Source: Cynocephalus volans (lineage: Eukaryota; Chordata; Mammalia; Dermoptera; Cynocephalidae). From it: a stretch of DNA of 64,000 nt. Under the pieces are notes generated by a model. The model was not told the DNA's origin. It saw only the letters and a list, made by a program, of their open reading frames with translations, and searched no databases. Each line of letters begins with the position of its first letter. Positions within the stretch are counted from its first letter, which is position 1. Positions 22,653-34,965 of this stretch are shown one piece after another. The stretch spans positions 43,065,095-43,129,094 of the forward strand of contig NC_084464.1 in assembly GCF_027409185.1 (NCBI RefSeq), written 5' to 3'. Both the position numbers and the translations under genes were made by a program.

Positions 22653-23899
22653 GAGGCCTGGATCCCTGGGGAAAGGGTGGGATAGGGGACTAGTAGAAAG
22701 GGTGACTGTCAGTCACCCCTGAGTCCAGATGCAGTTGCAGAGTAAGGCCTGCCTCTGCCTCAGTTTTACCATCCTGCAGGATGCTTTGCTTGGGAGGCAG
22801 GCTGCCCATTCTGAGTAGTCAGTCTTTTTGGCCTGACTCCATGGAGCCTCATTAATCTCCTATTAATCAAACTAATGAGCAATTGTCCTCCTCTCTTCTT
22901 CCCACCCATTTCAGCCCTGCCTAGGGCTCAGGGACAAGTCACAGACAGTAACGAGAGGAACGCACGTGTTCGGCACTCCAGTTCTCTCCTGAGGCCAACT
23001 GTCCCAAGGCCCTGGCCCACTGCCCTCAGGGTCCCGGCCCTCTCCACTCCATGTCACTTGTCTGGGCAGATAAGTGACAGTCTCTGAGCTAATACTTGCC
23101 CCAGGCAGGGAAGATGGAGGAAGGGAAGGGGGAGCTCCTAGGAGCTCCTAGAATGAGATGTCAGCCCTTGCGTATGGGGGCAGACGGTGGTTTTGAGGCA
23201 GAGGGCCACTGGGCTGAGGGGGAGCAGTATAGCAGAGGCAGAAGCCCCTGTATGCCAGCATCCTTGGCAAAGACCTCGGTGCAATCCCTCTGGGTGGCCT
23301 GGCTTGTCTGTGTCCCTGGCGAGGTGCGCAATGTCGATCCCTGAGGTTCCATGTCTGTCTTGTCCGTCACTGCCTCCACGCTCTCCACATCTTGTTGTGT
23401 CATTGCTGGACATCTTGAAGCACCTTCTGCAGGGCCATGGGAGGGCTTTCCCCCTTCTTTGCTCTTTCACCTGATCCTCGTAGACAGCTCCACCCAGGGT
23501 GGAAAGAGTGAGCATGTGTGAGTAAGGGGTGGGGAGAGCTGGGCGAGAGGCAGGAGGGCGAGCTGGAACCTGGAGATGGTGAGAACATGGACTTTCTCCC
23601 AGAAGTCCCACCCTGTCCTACTGCAGCCAGAGCTCAGTCCTATAACCCAGCCAGCTGCTCCCCACCTCCCCGGGGCTCTGGAGGCCATCCCGCCCAAACC
23701 CCTTCCCTCCACTGGGGCTGGGTCAAGAGTCTGCCCCCACCTGGCTCTTTTCCCTGCCCCCAGCTCCCACACCTTCAGCAGGCACCCAGGTACCTGGCTC
23801 CATGACGCACCAGCTGCGGTCTCCAGTTATCAGGGCAGCCCATTGGGGTAGGGCGGCTCCATTTGTTTAAGGTTTAGTCCCAAGGGGCCAGAGTCTCCA

Positions 23900-23925
23900 T
23901 GACGTCAAGTCTGGCCCCATATAAG
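23900..23925 (+). promoter_or_regulatory. MUCL3: MUCL3 core promoter: CRE plus TATA
   Basis: A perfect palindromic cAMP-response element TGACGTCA (23900-23907) lies 11 bases upstream of a TATA-like ATATAAG (23919-23925). The ATG at 23974 is 49 bases past the TATA box, giving a short 5' UTR. This spacing suggests CREB/ATF input, which is an inference from the motif alone. Confidence 0.7.
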
Positions 23926-23973
23926 GTGAGTGGTCCCCAGCCCTCAGTGCCCAAGCAGCTGCCCTGCTCTGAC

Positions 23974-26900
23974 ATGGCCCAGCCAGCCCACGGCCTCCAG
24001 TGCTGCCTCCTCTTCCTTCTAGCTTCTTGGGAGGCAGGTAAGATGCTCTTAGAGGAGAAGGAGTCACCATTTCACAGGGGATAGAAAATAGAGAGAGCTT
24101 GTTTCTTGGCATTCTTGGGGTTGGACGACAATCATAGAAATTAGTGAAGGGGGTGGGCATGGGGCTGCTGCATACAGTTGTCTAGGGTGTTCACTGTTGA
24201 AGTTTGTCACTAAGGGGTATGTAGATGAAATCTAGCCTATGTTCTCTCCTTAAGATGTGCCCTGCAGGGCTGCACCAACCTAGAGGGAGGCTTCTTCAAA
24301 TTTGCATAAAGACAGTATGTGGGCTGGCAGCCCTGGGGAGCTGGGGGCAGGGAGTGGGGGTGGGGATGCTGACATTCACTGAGAATCTTCTACTTGCAAG
24401 GAAACTCACAGATGCTTGTGGCACTTCATCTCATTTTGTCTCCTCAACATCTCCTGAGGTGGTTAATAACATCCCATTTTATAGCTGAGCAGAGTGAGAT
24501 TCAGAGAGGCAAAGGGGCTTGCCCCAAATCATGCAGCTTGAGGGGGGCAACAGGGGCTCAACCACCCCACACTGCCTGCCACCCTGGGGGTGAGGAGCCT
24601 GGGGCGAGCTTTTCTCCAGAGAGTCTGCTCTGTGCAGACCTGGGTTCTAGTCCTGACTCTGACCCGTCTGACTAGTCTGGATTTCCCCACCTCCTGTAAA
24701 ATAAGAAGGATGCCACCTGGTCAATACCAACTGGTGATGCTTACTGAGCAATGACTATGCGCCATGCATTGTTCTAGGTGCTTCATCCATGTTTGCTTAT
24801 TTAATCCTCATGGCAACTCAGCAAGGTGTGTGGAAAGGTTTTGTTCTCATCTAACAGTTGGAAAACATTCCAGGGTTTCGATGAGAAAATGAATATGGAA
24901 GAGTTTGACGAGCAAAACAGACCCTACAAGATAAGATGAGATTGCTAAATTAGTTCACTTAGTTAAGAAACAGTCCTGTGCCTGAACCCACAGAGCAGAG
25001 ATGCCAAACACAGGGGCAGCTGGGAGGGGCCTGGACGACTGGAGGAGGGGCCTCACAAAGTGGACACACAACAATCCATGGTGATGGCATTGATGATCCC
25101 AAACCAGGCTGGGAAAGTCGTGAGTTTGGAACACTCTGGGCGGTACACAGGGCATAGCAGGCAGGCAGCGCCTTCTCCTTCCACCAGTGCTGACTGCGGG
25201 TGATATCAGAGAGAGGGCTCCTCCCCTGAGCTCAGTGTCACACTGGGGCCAGAGGCAATGAGGGTGAGTGGATAGTGGATGGCAGGGGCTGCCTCTGATA
25301 GGTCTGCTGTGCATTCTGCCTGTACCCTGACTTGATGCCCATCCCCCACTTCAGGGGTCTGGGGACAGGCACCAGAGTCTCCCTCAGCCTCCCTGTCCCT
25401 GATCTTGCTCGCCTTCTCTTCCCCTTCCTGGCAGGCAGATTGTCCACCTGATGCTCTCTACTGCTTCTGTCTTGTGGCAGCTCAGGGAAGAGGAACCTGC
25501 AAGGATGGAAGGGAATGAGTCATAAATCAGCTCCATACACATTCTCGCTGAGGGAGATTTCCTCTAGAGCAGAGGGCAGGTGGGCAGGATTGAAACCCAA
25601 ATTCCTGAACAGGACAGTGATCCAGGCCTGGGCTCTGTGGGTGTGGTCTGGGATGGGTGGATAAAGAGAGGGGAGGGGAGGGCCAGAGGAGCTGGGTGCT
25701 TAGATTCTGCACAGAAGAGCCAGTGGGTGACAGGTGTGGAGGGCCTGAGGCTGTGGCTGGGTGGGATGGGGTCAGGGTGGGACTGGAGTGTGGGTCAGGC
25801 TGGCACGTGGCTGTGTCCAGCAGAGAGTGAGGCCAGAGGAAGGAGAGAAGAAGGATGACAGGCAGGGGTGAAGCGCATTAGTCCAGAATTCTGGGGCACC
25901 CCTGTCATTAGTCCACAGGACCAGTCAATATGCAGACTCAGATCTGTATCATGCAGTCACAGAACCACAGCTGCAGAGTCTCAGATCATCTCTGAGGGAA
26001 GCACAGGTGGGGCAGGAGACGGCACTTGAGGCTGAGGGCCTGGGGAGAATCTAAAGAGGACATTTTCCTACAACAAATGTTACTTGACTTAATTTCTATG
26101 ACAAAAATAATGTATGCTCATTATAGAAACTGGAAAATAGAAAAAATAAGAAAGAAAAACAAAATCTCTCTGAATAACTCCCTACTCCCCAGACAATCAT
26201 TTGTGCATATTTCCCTTCAGCCTTTTTTTTTTCTGTGTCTGTGTTTTAGATCCCTTATTGAGCTCATATTGTACAGACATTTTAACAAGCACTTACCCAT
26301 ATTACTGCAAAGGAAGTAAGCCATTTTTGGGAGACAGGACAACAAGCAATACTAAGAATGCTCTTTGTTTTTTTTTTTTTTTAAAGATGACTGGTAAGGG
26401 GATCTTAACCCTCGGCTTGGTGTTGTCAGCACCACGCTCAGCCAGTGAGCTAACCGGCCATCCCTATATAGGATCCGAACCCGCGGCCTTGGTGTTATCA
26501 GCACTGCACTCTCCCGTGTGAGCCACGGGCCGGCCCTCTAGGAATGCTCTTTGGGTGAGGCTGCTTTGACAGAGACCCCAAAGCATCAGTCGTTTAGCAG
26601 AATGTCCTCCTTTTCAAACAAGTGAATGAAGCAGATGGAAGAGAACTTTGGAATTGTACATAGTTTTTATTTGTTTGGTGGGATTTGTTTTGATTCTTTT
26701 ATCAGGCTGGGCATCCACCTACAGTGTCTTGTGCTAACACCAGATTTTCCTCTCTGCACCCCCTGCCTATACTTCAGTGACCAAAACAGTTTTTTTCCAG
26801 GCCATTATTGTAGTAAGTGAAATGAATATCTCATGGTGAAAAACTCCCATGGAAATAAAGTTGCTAACAGTGGTAGATCTCCTGGGGAAGAAGAGATAGT

Positions 26901-29900
26901 CATCTCATCCTGTGGGTTTAATCACTAATTTGCCTCATGGCTGTGCTCAGGATCAAATAATTCCTCAAGTTTCAAGTCCAGACTTTACAATCTGTGATTC
27001 CACAACTGTTCAAAGCAGATGTGGAATTCTAAGATCTAGTTATGAGTCTAGTTATTGATTGCAGTCCTGTGGTTAAATGACAACCAGCATTCTAGAACTG
27101 GTGGTCCAGAGACCTTCTCTTTTTCTTTCTTTCCCTTTTTTTTTGGGGGGGGGGGTGGCTGGCCAGTACAGAGATCAAACCCTGGACCTTGGTGTTATCA
27201 GCATCACACTGTAACCAACTAAGCTAAACAGCCAGTCCCAGAGACCTTCTTTCAACATCTTTTCATCTCAGGGCCTTAGTCACTTAATAAAGCAGAAATT
27301 ACCTCCTGGTCTTCCAATATTTGAAGGTCACAAGTATGTTTATTTTTTACTTAATGTGCATACTAAAAGCTTGTTGGCAAGGCTTTTAAAGAGTTTTGGT
27401 CTTAAAGTATTCTTTCATTCACCCATTCAATAAATATTTATGAAGTGCCTCCTATGGGCCAGACACTGTTCCAGGCTGGAGATACAACAATGAGCAAAAC
27501 ATATATAAATACCTGCCATTGTGGAGATTAAATTGTGTTTATTATATGTTAGAAAGTGATGAGTGCTGTGTTGATAAAACACTGCAGGGAAGTGGCCCAG
27601 GAATGCAAGGGGCTGCCGTTTTGAAGAGGATGGTCAAGGTAGGACTCAGGAGTGAATGGAGCAGGCGGGAGGGCAGGGCCACAGGCTCAGGCTTCCCTGA
27701 CTACCAGGAGAAGACCTGGGCAAAGCATGAGTCTGTTTCAAAGACCACAATTCAGATTCAACAAACACTTTAAAAACTTTCATGCTCCAGAGTCTTCTAT
27801 GCTCCATACTTTCTTTAATCACTGGTGCAGTTGATATCTTTGTTACTTACAGTTGAGGACACAGGGCTTCAGAGCATTTAAGTGACCTGAGCAAGGATGC
27901 AGAGCTGGTGAGGGACAGAGCCTGGACTCCAATCTTGTCTTCTGATTCTTTGAGGCTGGTGGAGTTGGCCACTGTGCTGTGGCCTGCACATTTCTTCACT
28001 CTGTGGATATTTATTCATCCCTCAGCATGTTTAAAAGCATCTGGGGTGTAGTGAAAAGCCTGACTTTGCCAATTACTTAAGCTCTTTGAATTTCTTTTAT
28101 CCACTATAAAGCAGTAAGATCGTAACTCTCACTTCACAGGTTTGTGGTAAAGATTAAATAAACACATTTGCCAATAGCATTCTTCAGGGGATCCACAAAT
28201 GTCAGGTCCTTTCTTCCCCAAGAGACTGGGCTGACCTAAGGGCTGTGTACTGTGGTCTTAACCAGTGAGAGTCTGGGCCTGGAAGCCCATAATGTATGTT
28301 CAAATTCTGTCTCAACTTATTACTTGCTGGGTGTAACTGAGAAGATTACTTAACCACTCTGAACCTTGTTTCCTCATCTACAGAGTTGAACGAATAGTAA
28401 GTAATTCTTAACCTCAAAGGGAAAAGTAAATGAGTTAATATATGTTCTCACTTATAGGACCTGCCTGTCTCCTAGTAAGTGGCCAAAAAAAGTTGATGGT
28501 GGCTATTGCTGAGGGACTGTGTCCATGTCACTTTTCTTCCATGAAATTAAAGTTTCTCAGCTGTAAAATATCGAAGGTTGACAGTTTCTAAGGAAACTTG
28601 TGGGGAGTTGGGAGATGAATCACTGCAGAATAGAATCCAGAAAGAGAATATCTGTGAGGTGACTGGCCAAGTGTCTGGCCCGAAGAAGGCACCCACCTAA
28701 GCGATGGTTGTGACCGCTGTTGCTGCCATGGGAACAGAGACTGGAGCTGCAGAGTACAGTGGGCCCTGATCATTCCGCCTTCCTCTCTCTCCCCAACCTT
28801 GACTCCCCTCAGGCACTTGGGTTTCTCTATTACTCTCACCCCCTTCTTGTCCTACCCATATTTCTTTCAAGAACTCAGTGCCCCAGCCCCGATTCTCCTT
28901 GCTGGCAGGGCGGTGGGTGGATTGCGGTTTGCCATGATAGGGAACAGGCCCAGGTTCTGGTGGCCGCCTTGAGCTAACAGTGACTGGAAATCTCAGTTAG
29001 GAAACACCACACTCTCTCTCTCACTCTTTGGTGATCTCTTGGCTCTCACACTCCTGGCTAGAAACCAGAGACATCTCCTCTGTCTCCATTGGCTGTCTTT
29101 ACATGGAATTACGGCCCATATCTGTCCATTGATAGGGGTGTTTTCCCTCACACCCTGTCCTCAAACATAGTCAGTTACTCCCAGAATCCAAGCTGACTCG
29201 TCCACTCCTGTCAAGACCCCCAAGCAGACATCTCTTCCTTTCATGGGGGGCCACCTTCATCTATTCCCAGATGGCTTTAAGTGTGTGAAGAAGGGGACCC
29301 AGTGGGAGGTCCACAAGGGTTGAGTCATCTCATCTCATCCCCTCATGCAGACCAAACTTCATCACTGAGATGAAAGTTTCCCATCTCCCTCCTCTACCGT
29401 GCTCCACCCCTCTTCCTACACTTATTTCACTTACAGCCTATTTCTACTGGCAAATCCCCATGGGAGGTTCTTTTTTTTTTTTTTTTTTTTTTAAAGATGA
29501 CCAGTAAGGGGATCTTAACCCTTGACTTGGTGTTGTCAGCACCACTCTCTCCCAAGTGAGCTAACTGGCCATCCCTGTATAGGGATCCGAACCCGTGGCC
29601 TTGGTGTTATCAGCACCACACTCTCCCAAGTGAGCCATGGGTTGGCCCCACCATGGGAAGTTCTGCTAGAGGGCTTACCCCAGTCTCTCAGACTGTTACA
29701 TTTCGGATGGAGCCAGAATGTTAGGAAAAGATGGAGATTCTGATATTCCCTTTTCTCTCAGCTTGGCCATGTAAAGGGGATTCTGTTCCATATCTATATA
29801 AACCCTAAAGGAAGCTCTCCGGGGGAAGTTTCTTATTTGCCTCTCTTCCTCCACAGGTGCTACTACGTACCAGGAACTTCAGAAAACTGGTGAATACCCA

Positions 29901-32207
29901 ACATCTGATCATTTAATTTCCCCCACTTCAGACCTTGGTTATACTACTACTCCCTCTGACTACACTGCTCTGCATTCAGGACAAAGACCTTCAGACCTCC
30001 CTAAATCTGCAGAAACCCATACGCTAAAACGCCACTGCCGTTCCAGGCCAACTCAAAAACCTACAGACAACTTCAAAACTACAAACCACCGAAGCTCTAC
30101 AGGTGATCATGAAGCTTCTTCCATTTCTAAACAAACACACAGCAATACAGAAAAAGAGCCAAACAGACGAAACGAACGCTCTGTTAATCCTGTTGACTCC
30201 ACTACAACACATAAAACACTGTCTGATACAAAATATCAAACCTCAGCAACCAAGAGCAGAACAACTTGCCGTAAGTCCACAGTAAGCAAACGAACAACAG
30301 CATCTGGCAGTGAGAAGACCTCAACAAGCTCAGTAATGCCTACAGAACAGGAAGAAAAAAAGACCTCGACCCATGAGAGTATCACGCTAATAGCAGTAAA
30401 TCCTACAGAACATGAAGAAAAGACCACTTCAGCCAGTGAAAAGACCACAACAATCCCAATCAATCCTACAGAAGAGGAGGTAAAGACGACCTTGGCCAGT
30501 GAGAAGACCACACTAATCCTAGTAAAACCTACAGAATATGAAGAAAAGACCACCTCAGACAGTGAGAAGACTTCACCAAGCTCACTGAGGCCTACAGAAC
30601 AAGGAGTAAATATCACCTCAGCCAGTGAGAAGTCCACAATAATCCCAGTAAATCCTACAGAACAGGAAGAACAGACCACCTTGGCCAGTAAGAAGACCAC
30701 ACCAATCTCAGTAAATCATACATTAGAAAGAGTAAAGACCACCTCAGCTAGTGAGACGATCAAACCAAGCCCTACAGATCATGAAAAAAAGACCACCTCA
30801 ACCAGTGTGAGGGCCACCCCTACCCCTGTAAGGCCTACAGTACATGAAGATAAGACTACCTCAGACAGTCAGAAGACCATACCTATTGTAGTAAGGACTA
30901 CAGAACACGGAGTTAAGACCACATCAGGCAATGGGAAGACCACAAAAGCCTCAACAGAGCCTAGAGAACATGAAGAAAACACCACATCCTTCTATGAGAA
31001 AATAACACAAGTTCCAGCAAAGTCCACAGAACACCCAGAAGAGACCACAGGGACCACAGAAAAAACCACCAGAGCTCCAGAAAAGCCTACGGCACACCCA
31101 GAAAAGACCATGTGCACCAAAGGGAAAAGCACACTAGTCCCAGTAAAGCTTACAGAAAACCCAGAAAAGACCACACTGGCCATTGAGACCATAAGAGCAC
31201 CAATAAAGTCTTCAGAAAACCCAGGAAAAACAGCGGCAGTCACAAAGACTACAAGAGCTCCAGTCAAGGTCACAGGAGACAAATCAATCACTACAACCTC
31301 TGCTCACCAAAGTAAAACTCAGGTCACCCATCAGGTGCCCATTGGTTCTTTTACACTCACCACATCTAGAACGGAGTTGAGTTCCACGGAGTCAGAACCT
31401 CCAGGCAACAACAGCCATAACGATGGCTCACAGGGAGGTATCCACGCTGGACAAATGGCAGAGAATGATTCCTTCCCCGTGTGGGCTATAGTTATTGTGA
31501 TCCTGGTGGCCGTGATTCTCCTCCTGGTTTTTCTTGGCCTGGTATACTTGGTAAGGGACAGGAGCGCTCCGGGGCATTGAACCCATAGGGTAGGAAGTTG
31601 AGGAGAGGTTAAGGGTCAGAATTAGAATAATGAGTCTAGGAAAAGACATGGCAGGGGTGGGGTGGGGAACGGTAATAGAGGGGTGGAGGTGGTAAAAACT
31701 TAGGAGAAAGACAATAAGTACATAAGATGTGAAAAGGTGGAATTGGGGAGAAGGCTATGGACTGAGAAAAAAGGGTGCAAAAGAGAAATTTAGGGGGTGA
31801 AGATAGAATCTGGGGTGTGAGAATAGGGATATAAAGACAAGGAGAATAGGATGGCGGGGGAATTGGAGCTGGAGTCTGGGACTCAGTGTATTTAATCTGG
31901 GGCTGGAATAAGGATCAGGGTTTGGATAGAATCTTGGGAAAAGAGCAAACCAAAGGTCTGAGGTCGGAGGGATAGAACGAGGGGCCTGGGGTGTGGGTGC
32001 TGAGGAAAGCGTGCGGCGTTGCTGGCGGTTCTCATCCGTCCTTTCTCATCCCACCCACAGGTCTTCTGTATGACTCGAACACGCCGTGCACTGACCCAGA
32101 ACACCCAGGACAACGACCCAGAGGATGATGGGGGTCCCAATTCCTACCCAGTCTACCTGATGGAGCAGCAGACTCTTGGCACGAGCCAGATCCCCTCCCC
32201 GCCATGA
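23974..32207 (+). CDS. MUCL3: Mucin-like protein 3 (DPCR1), complete, three coding exons
   Basis: Type I membrane mucin-like protein of epithelia. Exons 23974-24037, 29857-31550 and 32061-32207, GT-AG, join to 634 aa. Residues 1-21 are the signal peptide (MAQPAHGLQCCLLFLLASWE), closely matching the human start. The extracellular part opens with TTYQELQKTGEYPTSDH as in human, then degenerate Thr/Glu/Lys-rich repeats. The helix (~562-586, WAIVIVILVAVILLLVFLGL) and the 48-residue tail (TRTRRALTQNTQDNDPEDD, then PVYLMEQQ) are strongly conserved. The 5.8-kb first intron is packed with SINEs. If the donor at 31551 is not used, the frame would end at 31580 with a tail of nine different residues. Its relatives lie on both sides. 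Confidence 0.95.
24380..24870. repeat. MIR/L2-type repeats in MUCL3 intron 1
   Basis: Two adjacent diverged fragments are visible: one around 24380-24550 (cattcactgagaatcttcta; cctgaggtggttaataacat) and one around 24730-24860 (gatgcttactgagcaatgac; catgtttgcttatttaatcc). Confidence 0.65.
26368..26539 (-). mobile_element. Dimeric tRNA-Ile-like SINE
   Basis: On the minus strand two tRNA-like modules follow each other, sharing 'ggtgctga-aacaccaag', separated by 'atatagggatggccgg', and ending in 'gatcccctta' plus an A tail. Near-perfect 14-bp direct repeats flank it (26354-26367 and 26540-26553). Confidence 0.9.
27119..27237 (-). mobile_element. tRNA-Ile-like SINE monomer
   Basis: A minus-strand monomer with an A-rich 3' part, carrying 'tggtgctgataacaccaagg'-type sequence. 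13-bp direct repeats flank it (27106-27118 and 27238-27250). Confidence 0.85.
27405..27540 (+). repeat. L2-type LINE fragment
   Basis: Shows 'tcaataaatatttatgaagt', 'cagacactgttccaggctgg' and 'caatgagcaaaacatatata', the common L2 3' layout. Confidence 0.75.
27840..28460. repeat. MIR-type repeats in MUCL3 intron 1
   Basis: MIR words occur near 27845-27930 (ttgaggacacagggcttcag), 28050-28160 (ctctttgaatttcttttatc) and 28240-28450 (taacttattacttgctgggt). All diverged. Confidence 0.6.
29472..29647 (-). mobile_element. Dimeric tRNA-Ile-like SINE just upstream of MUCL3 exon 2
   Basis: Same two-module layout as the copy at 26368, with a 22-T run forming the reversed A tail. Flanked by imperfect direct repeats (ccatgggaggttct and ccatgggaagttct). 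It ends ~210 bases before the exon 2 acceptor. Confidence 0.88.
30330..31260 (+). repeat. MUCL3: Degenerate MUCL3 Thr/Glu/Lys repeats
   Basis: The ectodomain repeats a ~57-66 base unit coding the theme PTE(H/Q/Y)E-EKTTSASEKTT-I-V-N. Copies are diverged, unlike the near-identical MUC21 repeats. Consensus Ser/Thr density suits O-glycans, with abundant Lys/Glu. Confidence 0.85.
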
Positions 32208-33255
32208 TCTTCTAGAAGGTGCCCACCCCAGCTCTTCCATGGTCTACCTCTTTCCTGGATGAGGAATTAGACTCACAATTTCTATGTCCTGGACTCCAGG
32301 AAGGGCAGAGCGTCTTGACAGCTAACAGCATTAACCATCCACCTGTTCTTGATGGAAACTGGTTGGAGGATGTGGTGATAAGCAAGAAGGATGTAAGTTT
32401 GGGGGACAGAGAAGAAAGAATGAATAATACAAGCAAGTGTTCTCTGTAGAAGATGAGGGCCTGAGAATGAAAAGGTGTTCGATGGAATGTGGGGTGGGGA
32501 CCAATACAGGACACAGTATCTTGGTAGGGGCATGGCTAAGGGAAGTACAGGAGCTTAGAGTACCCAGCCTGCCTTGTGAGCGGGGCTATGGGAAGTGGGG
32601 AGAATGAGGACAGAGCCTCTGGGTTGTTTCCATCTCAGGCTTGTCTCTGAGTTTCCAGGACCCTTTCCCCACTTTTTATTTTAATGAAAAGATAGGATGT
32701 TAGAAGAAAAGAGGGTTTATTTCCTTCTCCACCTTCTCTATTCCCTGGAGCAAGGAAAATTCCAGAAAAGATCATAAATACCTCTTACCCAGATGGTTTC
32801 CCCCTCCTCCTCCCGAATCCCATAGTTTCTCTGAATGTCTACAGTGGGCATCCTGAAGGTTTGGCTCGCTTGGTTGTGGCGGGCACACAGGGAGGGGACT
32901 TTTGTTTGGCCTGAATTCTCATCCACCGATCCCCATCCCAGACCTTCCCTGATGGTGTTCCCCACTCAGCATTTATTTTCCTGTCTTTTCCAGCAAAAGC
33001 CAGTCCTGGCTTTATCTTGGAGGAGTCACCCATCTTTTTACTGCCCCCATCCTCTCTCCTCGAATCTTCACCAGATTATGGTTTTCCTCCTTGTGGGCAC
33101 TTCTTCTGTGTGTACTTTCCAGATTTTCTCTCCAACTTATTGCAGCCCCTTCACCTATCACTGATTGGGCAGAGAGGAAAAAGGAGAGTGGACAGATGAC
33201 AGATAGTTTCCTTCTATCTACTGGTCTTTTTATAATAAAGCGTAACATATTTATA
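32208..33255 (+). other. MUCL3: MUCL3 3' UTR
   Basis: Follows the stop codon and runs to the polyadenylation signal at 33234-33239. No independent gene is supportable here; short frames look like chance. Confidence 0.7.
33234..33239 (+). terminator. MUCL3: MUCL3 polyadenylation signal
   Basis: Canonical AATAAA in 'tataataaagcg', about 1 kb after the MUCL3 stop. Confidence 0.75.
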
Positions 33256-33654
33256 ACATTGGATATCACATAGTTATTGGACTATCAGTTAAGAGAAAGT
33301 CCTGACTGGTGTTTCTGACTGTGACCTTATGGGTGACCCTGAGCAGAAGGGGCTGGAGGACAGGGCTAGAGTTCTTTGGAGGGTCACAGAAGGGGAAGCT
33401 GAATTCTATTGCTTCTAAAATGGCTCATTTCTGGGTTTAGATAGGAGCTTCAGTTCATGCTGGGTTTATTTGCATGGTGGCAAAATAAGGAGAAAAATCT
33501 GTCAACTAATAAGCAAGTATTCTTAAGCACCCATTATGTACTCTGGCGAGAATATAGAGAAGTGTAAGACATAGTTCCCACCTGGACACAAATATGAGTA
33601 CGAGAGAATTAAAATGAAATAATTCAACAAGAGTTGGCACAAGGCAGCACTATA

Positions 33655-33783
33655 GGGCCGAGCCCGTGGCGCACTCGGGAGAGTGCGGCGCTGGGAGCGC
33701 GGGGACGCTCCCACCGCGGGTTCGGATCCTATATAGGACTGGCTGGTGCACTCACTGGCTGAGTGCTGGTCACGAAAAAAAAG
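33655..33783 (+). mobile_element. GC-rich variant tRNA-derived SINE with perfect 16-bp target-site duplication
   Basis: Starts 'gggccgagcccgtggcgcac' and ends 'tggtcacgaaaaaaaa'. The first module has an anticodon-arm region replaced by a GC-rich hairpin ('gctgggagcgc...ggacgctcc'), and the second module is shortened. 16-bp direct repeats at 33639-33654 and 33784-33799 are exact. It is a distinct subfamily from the dimers elsewhere in the window. Confidence 0.88.
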
Positions 33784-34739
33784 ACAAGGCAGCACTATAC
33801 AAAATAAAACAACACCCTAGTTAATTAAACCCAATATTTAGGAATATCTACCATGCTCCATATTTAGGTTAGGAAACCAGCCCTGCTCCAAAACCATTCC
33901 ATGCCCAAGTGTCCTCCCAACAGAACTTGCGGGTCATCCATGTGGCCTTGGCTCTAGCTCTTAGCTGGGCCCAGCTCTGGGCTGGGAGGTCCTTCAGGTC
34001 GGAGGGTCGCTCTGAATCTCCCACCAGAGACTGGCTCTGCTAAGGGCAGAATTGAAGCTTGGGTCCCAGAAGAGACATACCAGGTACAGAGGGACCCCAG
34101 AATTAGGTCTCTGGAGAAAGCGTGAGGCACACCTGAAGGACACTTGGATTCTGGAAGACTGCTGCTGGGGAGCCTGAGAGAAAAGGAGGAAGATGCATGG
34201 TTTTTAGTTGTCTGGGCAACCGCCTTAGCAACTGCCAGGACAGGAGTGTCTCTCGCTTTGGGAAGGTTGCAGAGACCCCCTAATCCCAGCCTTTAACCAT
34301 CGAATTTCTCGATCTGGACCCTAATTAACAAAACAAAACAAAAACAGCTCTGTTCCTAGAGTCCTAAACATCTAACCCGACCGACCCCTCCCCTGCCAAG
34401 GCACCAAAACGGAGCGCTGGGAGCCAAAGGGTTGTGGGGGCAGATGGTGAGGTTCTTCATCTCACAGACGGGCCCTGGAACACGGCGGTCGATTGTCACC
34501 CTTCCCACTTCTCTCCCCCCCACCCCCCTTCTCCAGTAATTATCCCAGAAATCTAGGGGAAAATCCTTTGACAAGCTCCGGGACTGGGCCCTCATTAGGC
34601 ATAATTACTTCATGAGTAGACGGGTGGGAATCGGCTCCCTCTCCCACGCGTATCTGCCCCGTCCCCCGGAGAGGTCACCTCTGGGGAGCAAGTGCCCCAA
34701 ACCCCGAGGGCAGGGGCGGGCTGGGCTCTGGGGAGAGGT

Positions 34740-34965
34740 CGTGACTGGCGATGTCGCGGCGGACAGAGCCGAGCATCGATCCGCGCCCCGCGGGAGCAGC
34801 TCCGCCCCGGCAGCGCCCGGTCCCCGGGTCCCCGCCCGCCGAGCGCGGGCCTGGGCGTCCCTGCCACTCCCACGCCACCCACAGTAAAACCGTGCAACTA
34901 GCGCGCGCTGGTGCCGTGCCTCGCCTACTCGCACCCGTGAGGGCACCCCGCGAGTTCTTTCTTAT
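34740..34965. promoter_or_regulatory. CpG-rich island, possible promoter
   Basis: The only dense CpG stretch in an otherwise CpG-poor window ('gatgtcgcggcggacagagc', 'tccgcgccccgcgggagcag'). No coding exon is supportable. In human a non-coding RNA gene (HCG21) lies in this MUCL3-MUC21 interval, so a lncRNA promoter is plausible, but that is inference. Confidence 0.5.

Noticed and set aside
23096-23611. Overlapping frames upstream of MUCL3, up to 157 codons
   Set aside because: Short, on both strands, without splice context or recognisable motifs; they end before the MUCL3 promoter.
30236-31291. Minus-strand open frames opposite MUCL3 exon 2
   Set aside because: Repeat-driven antisense shadows of the conserved MUCL3 coding strand.
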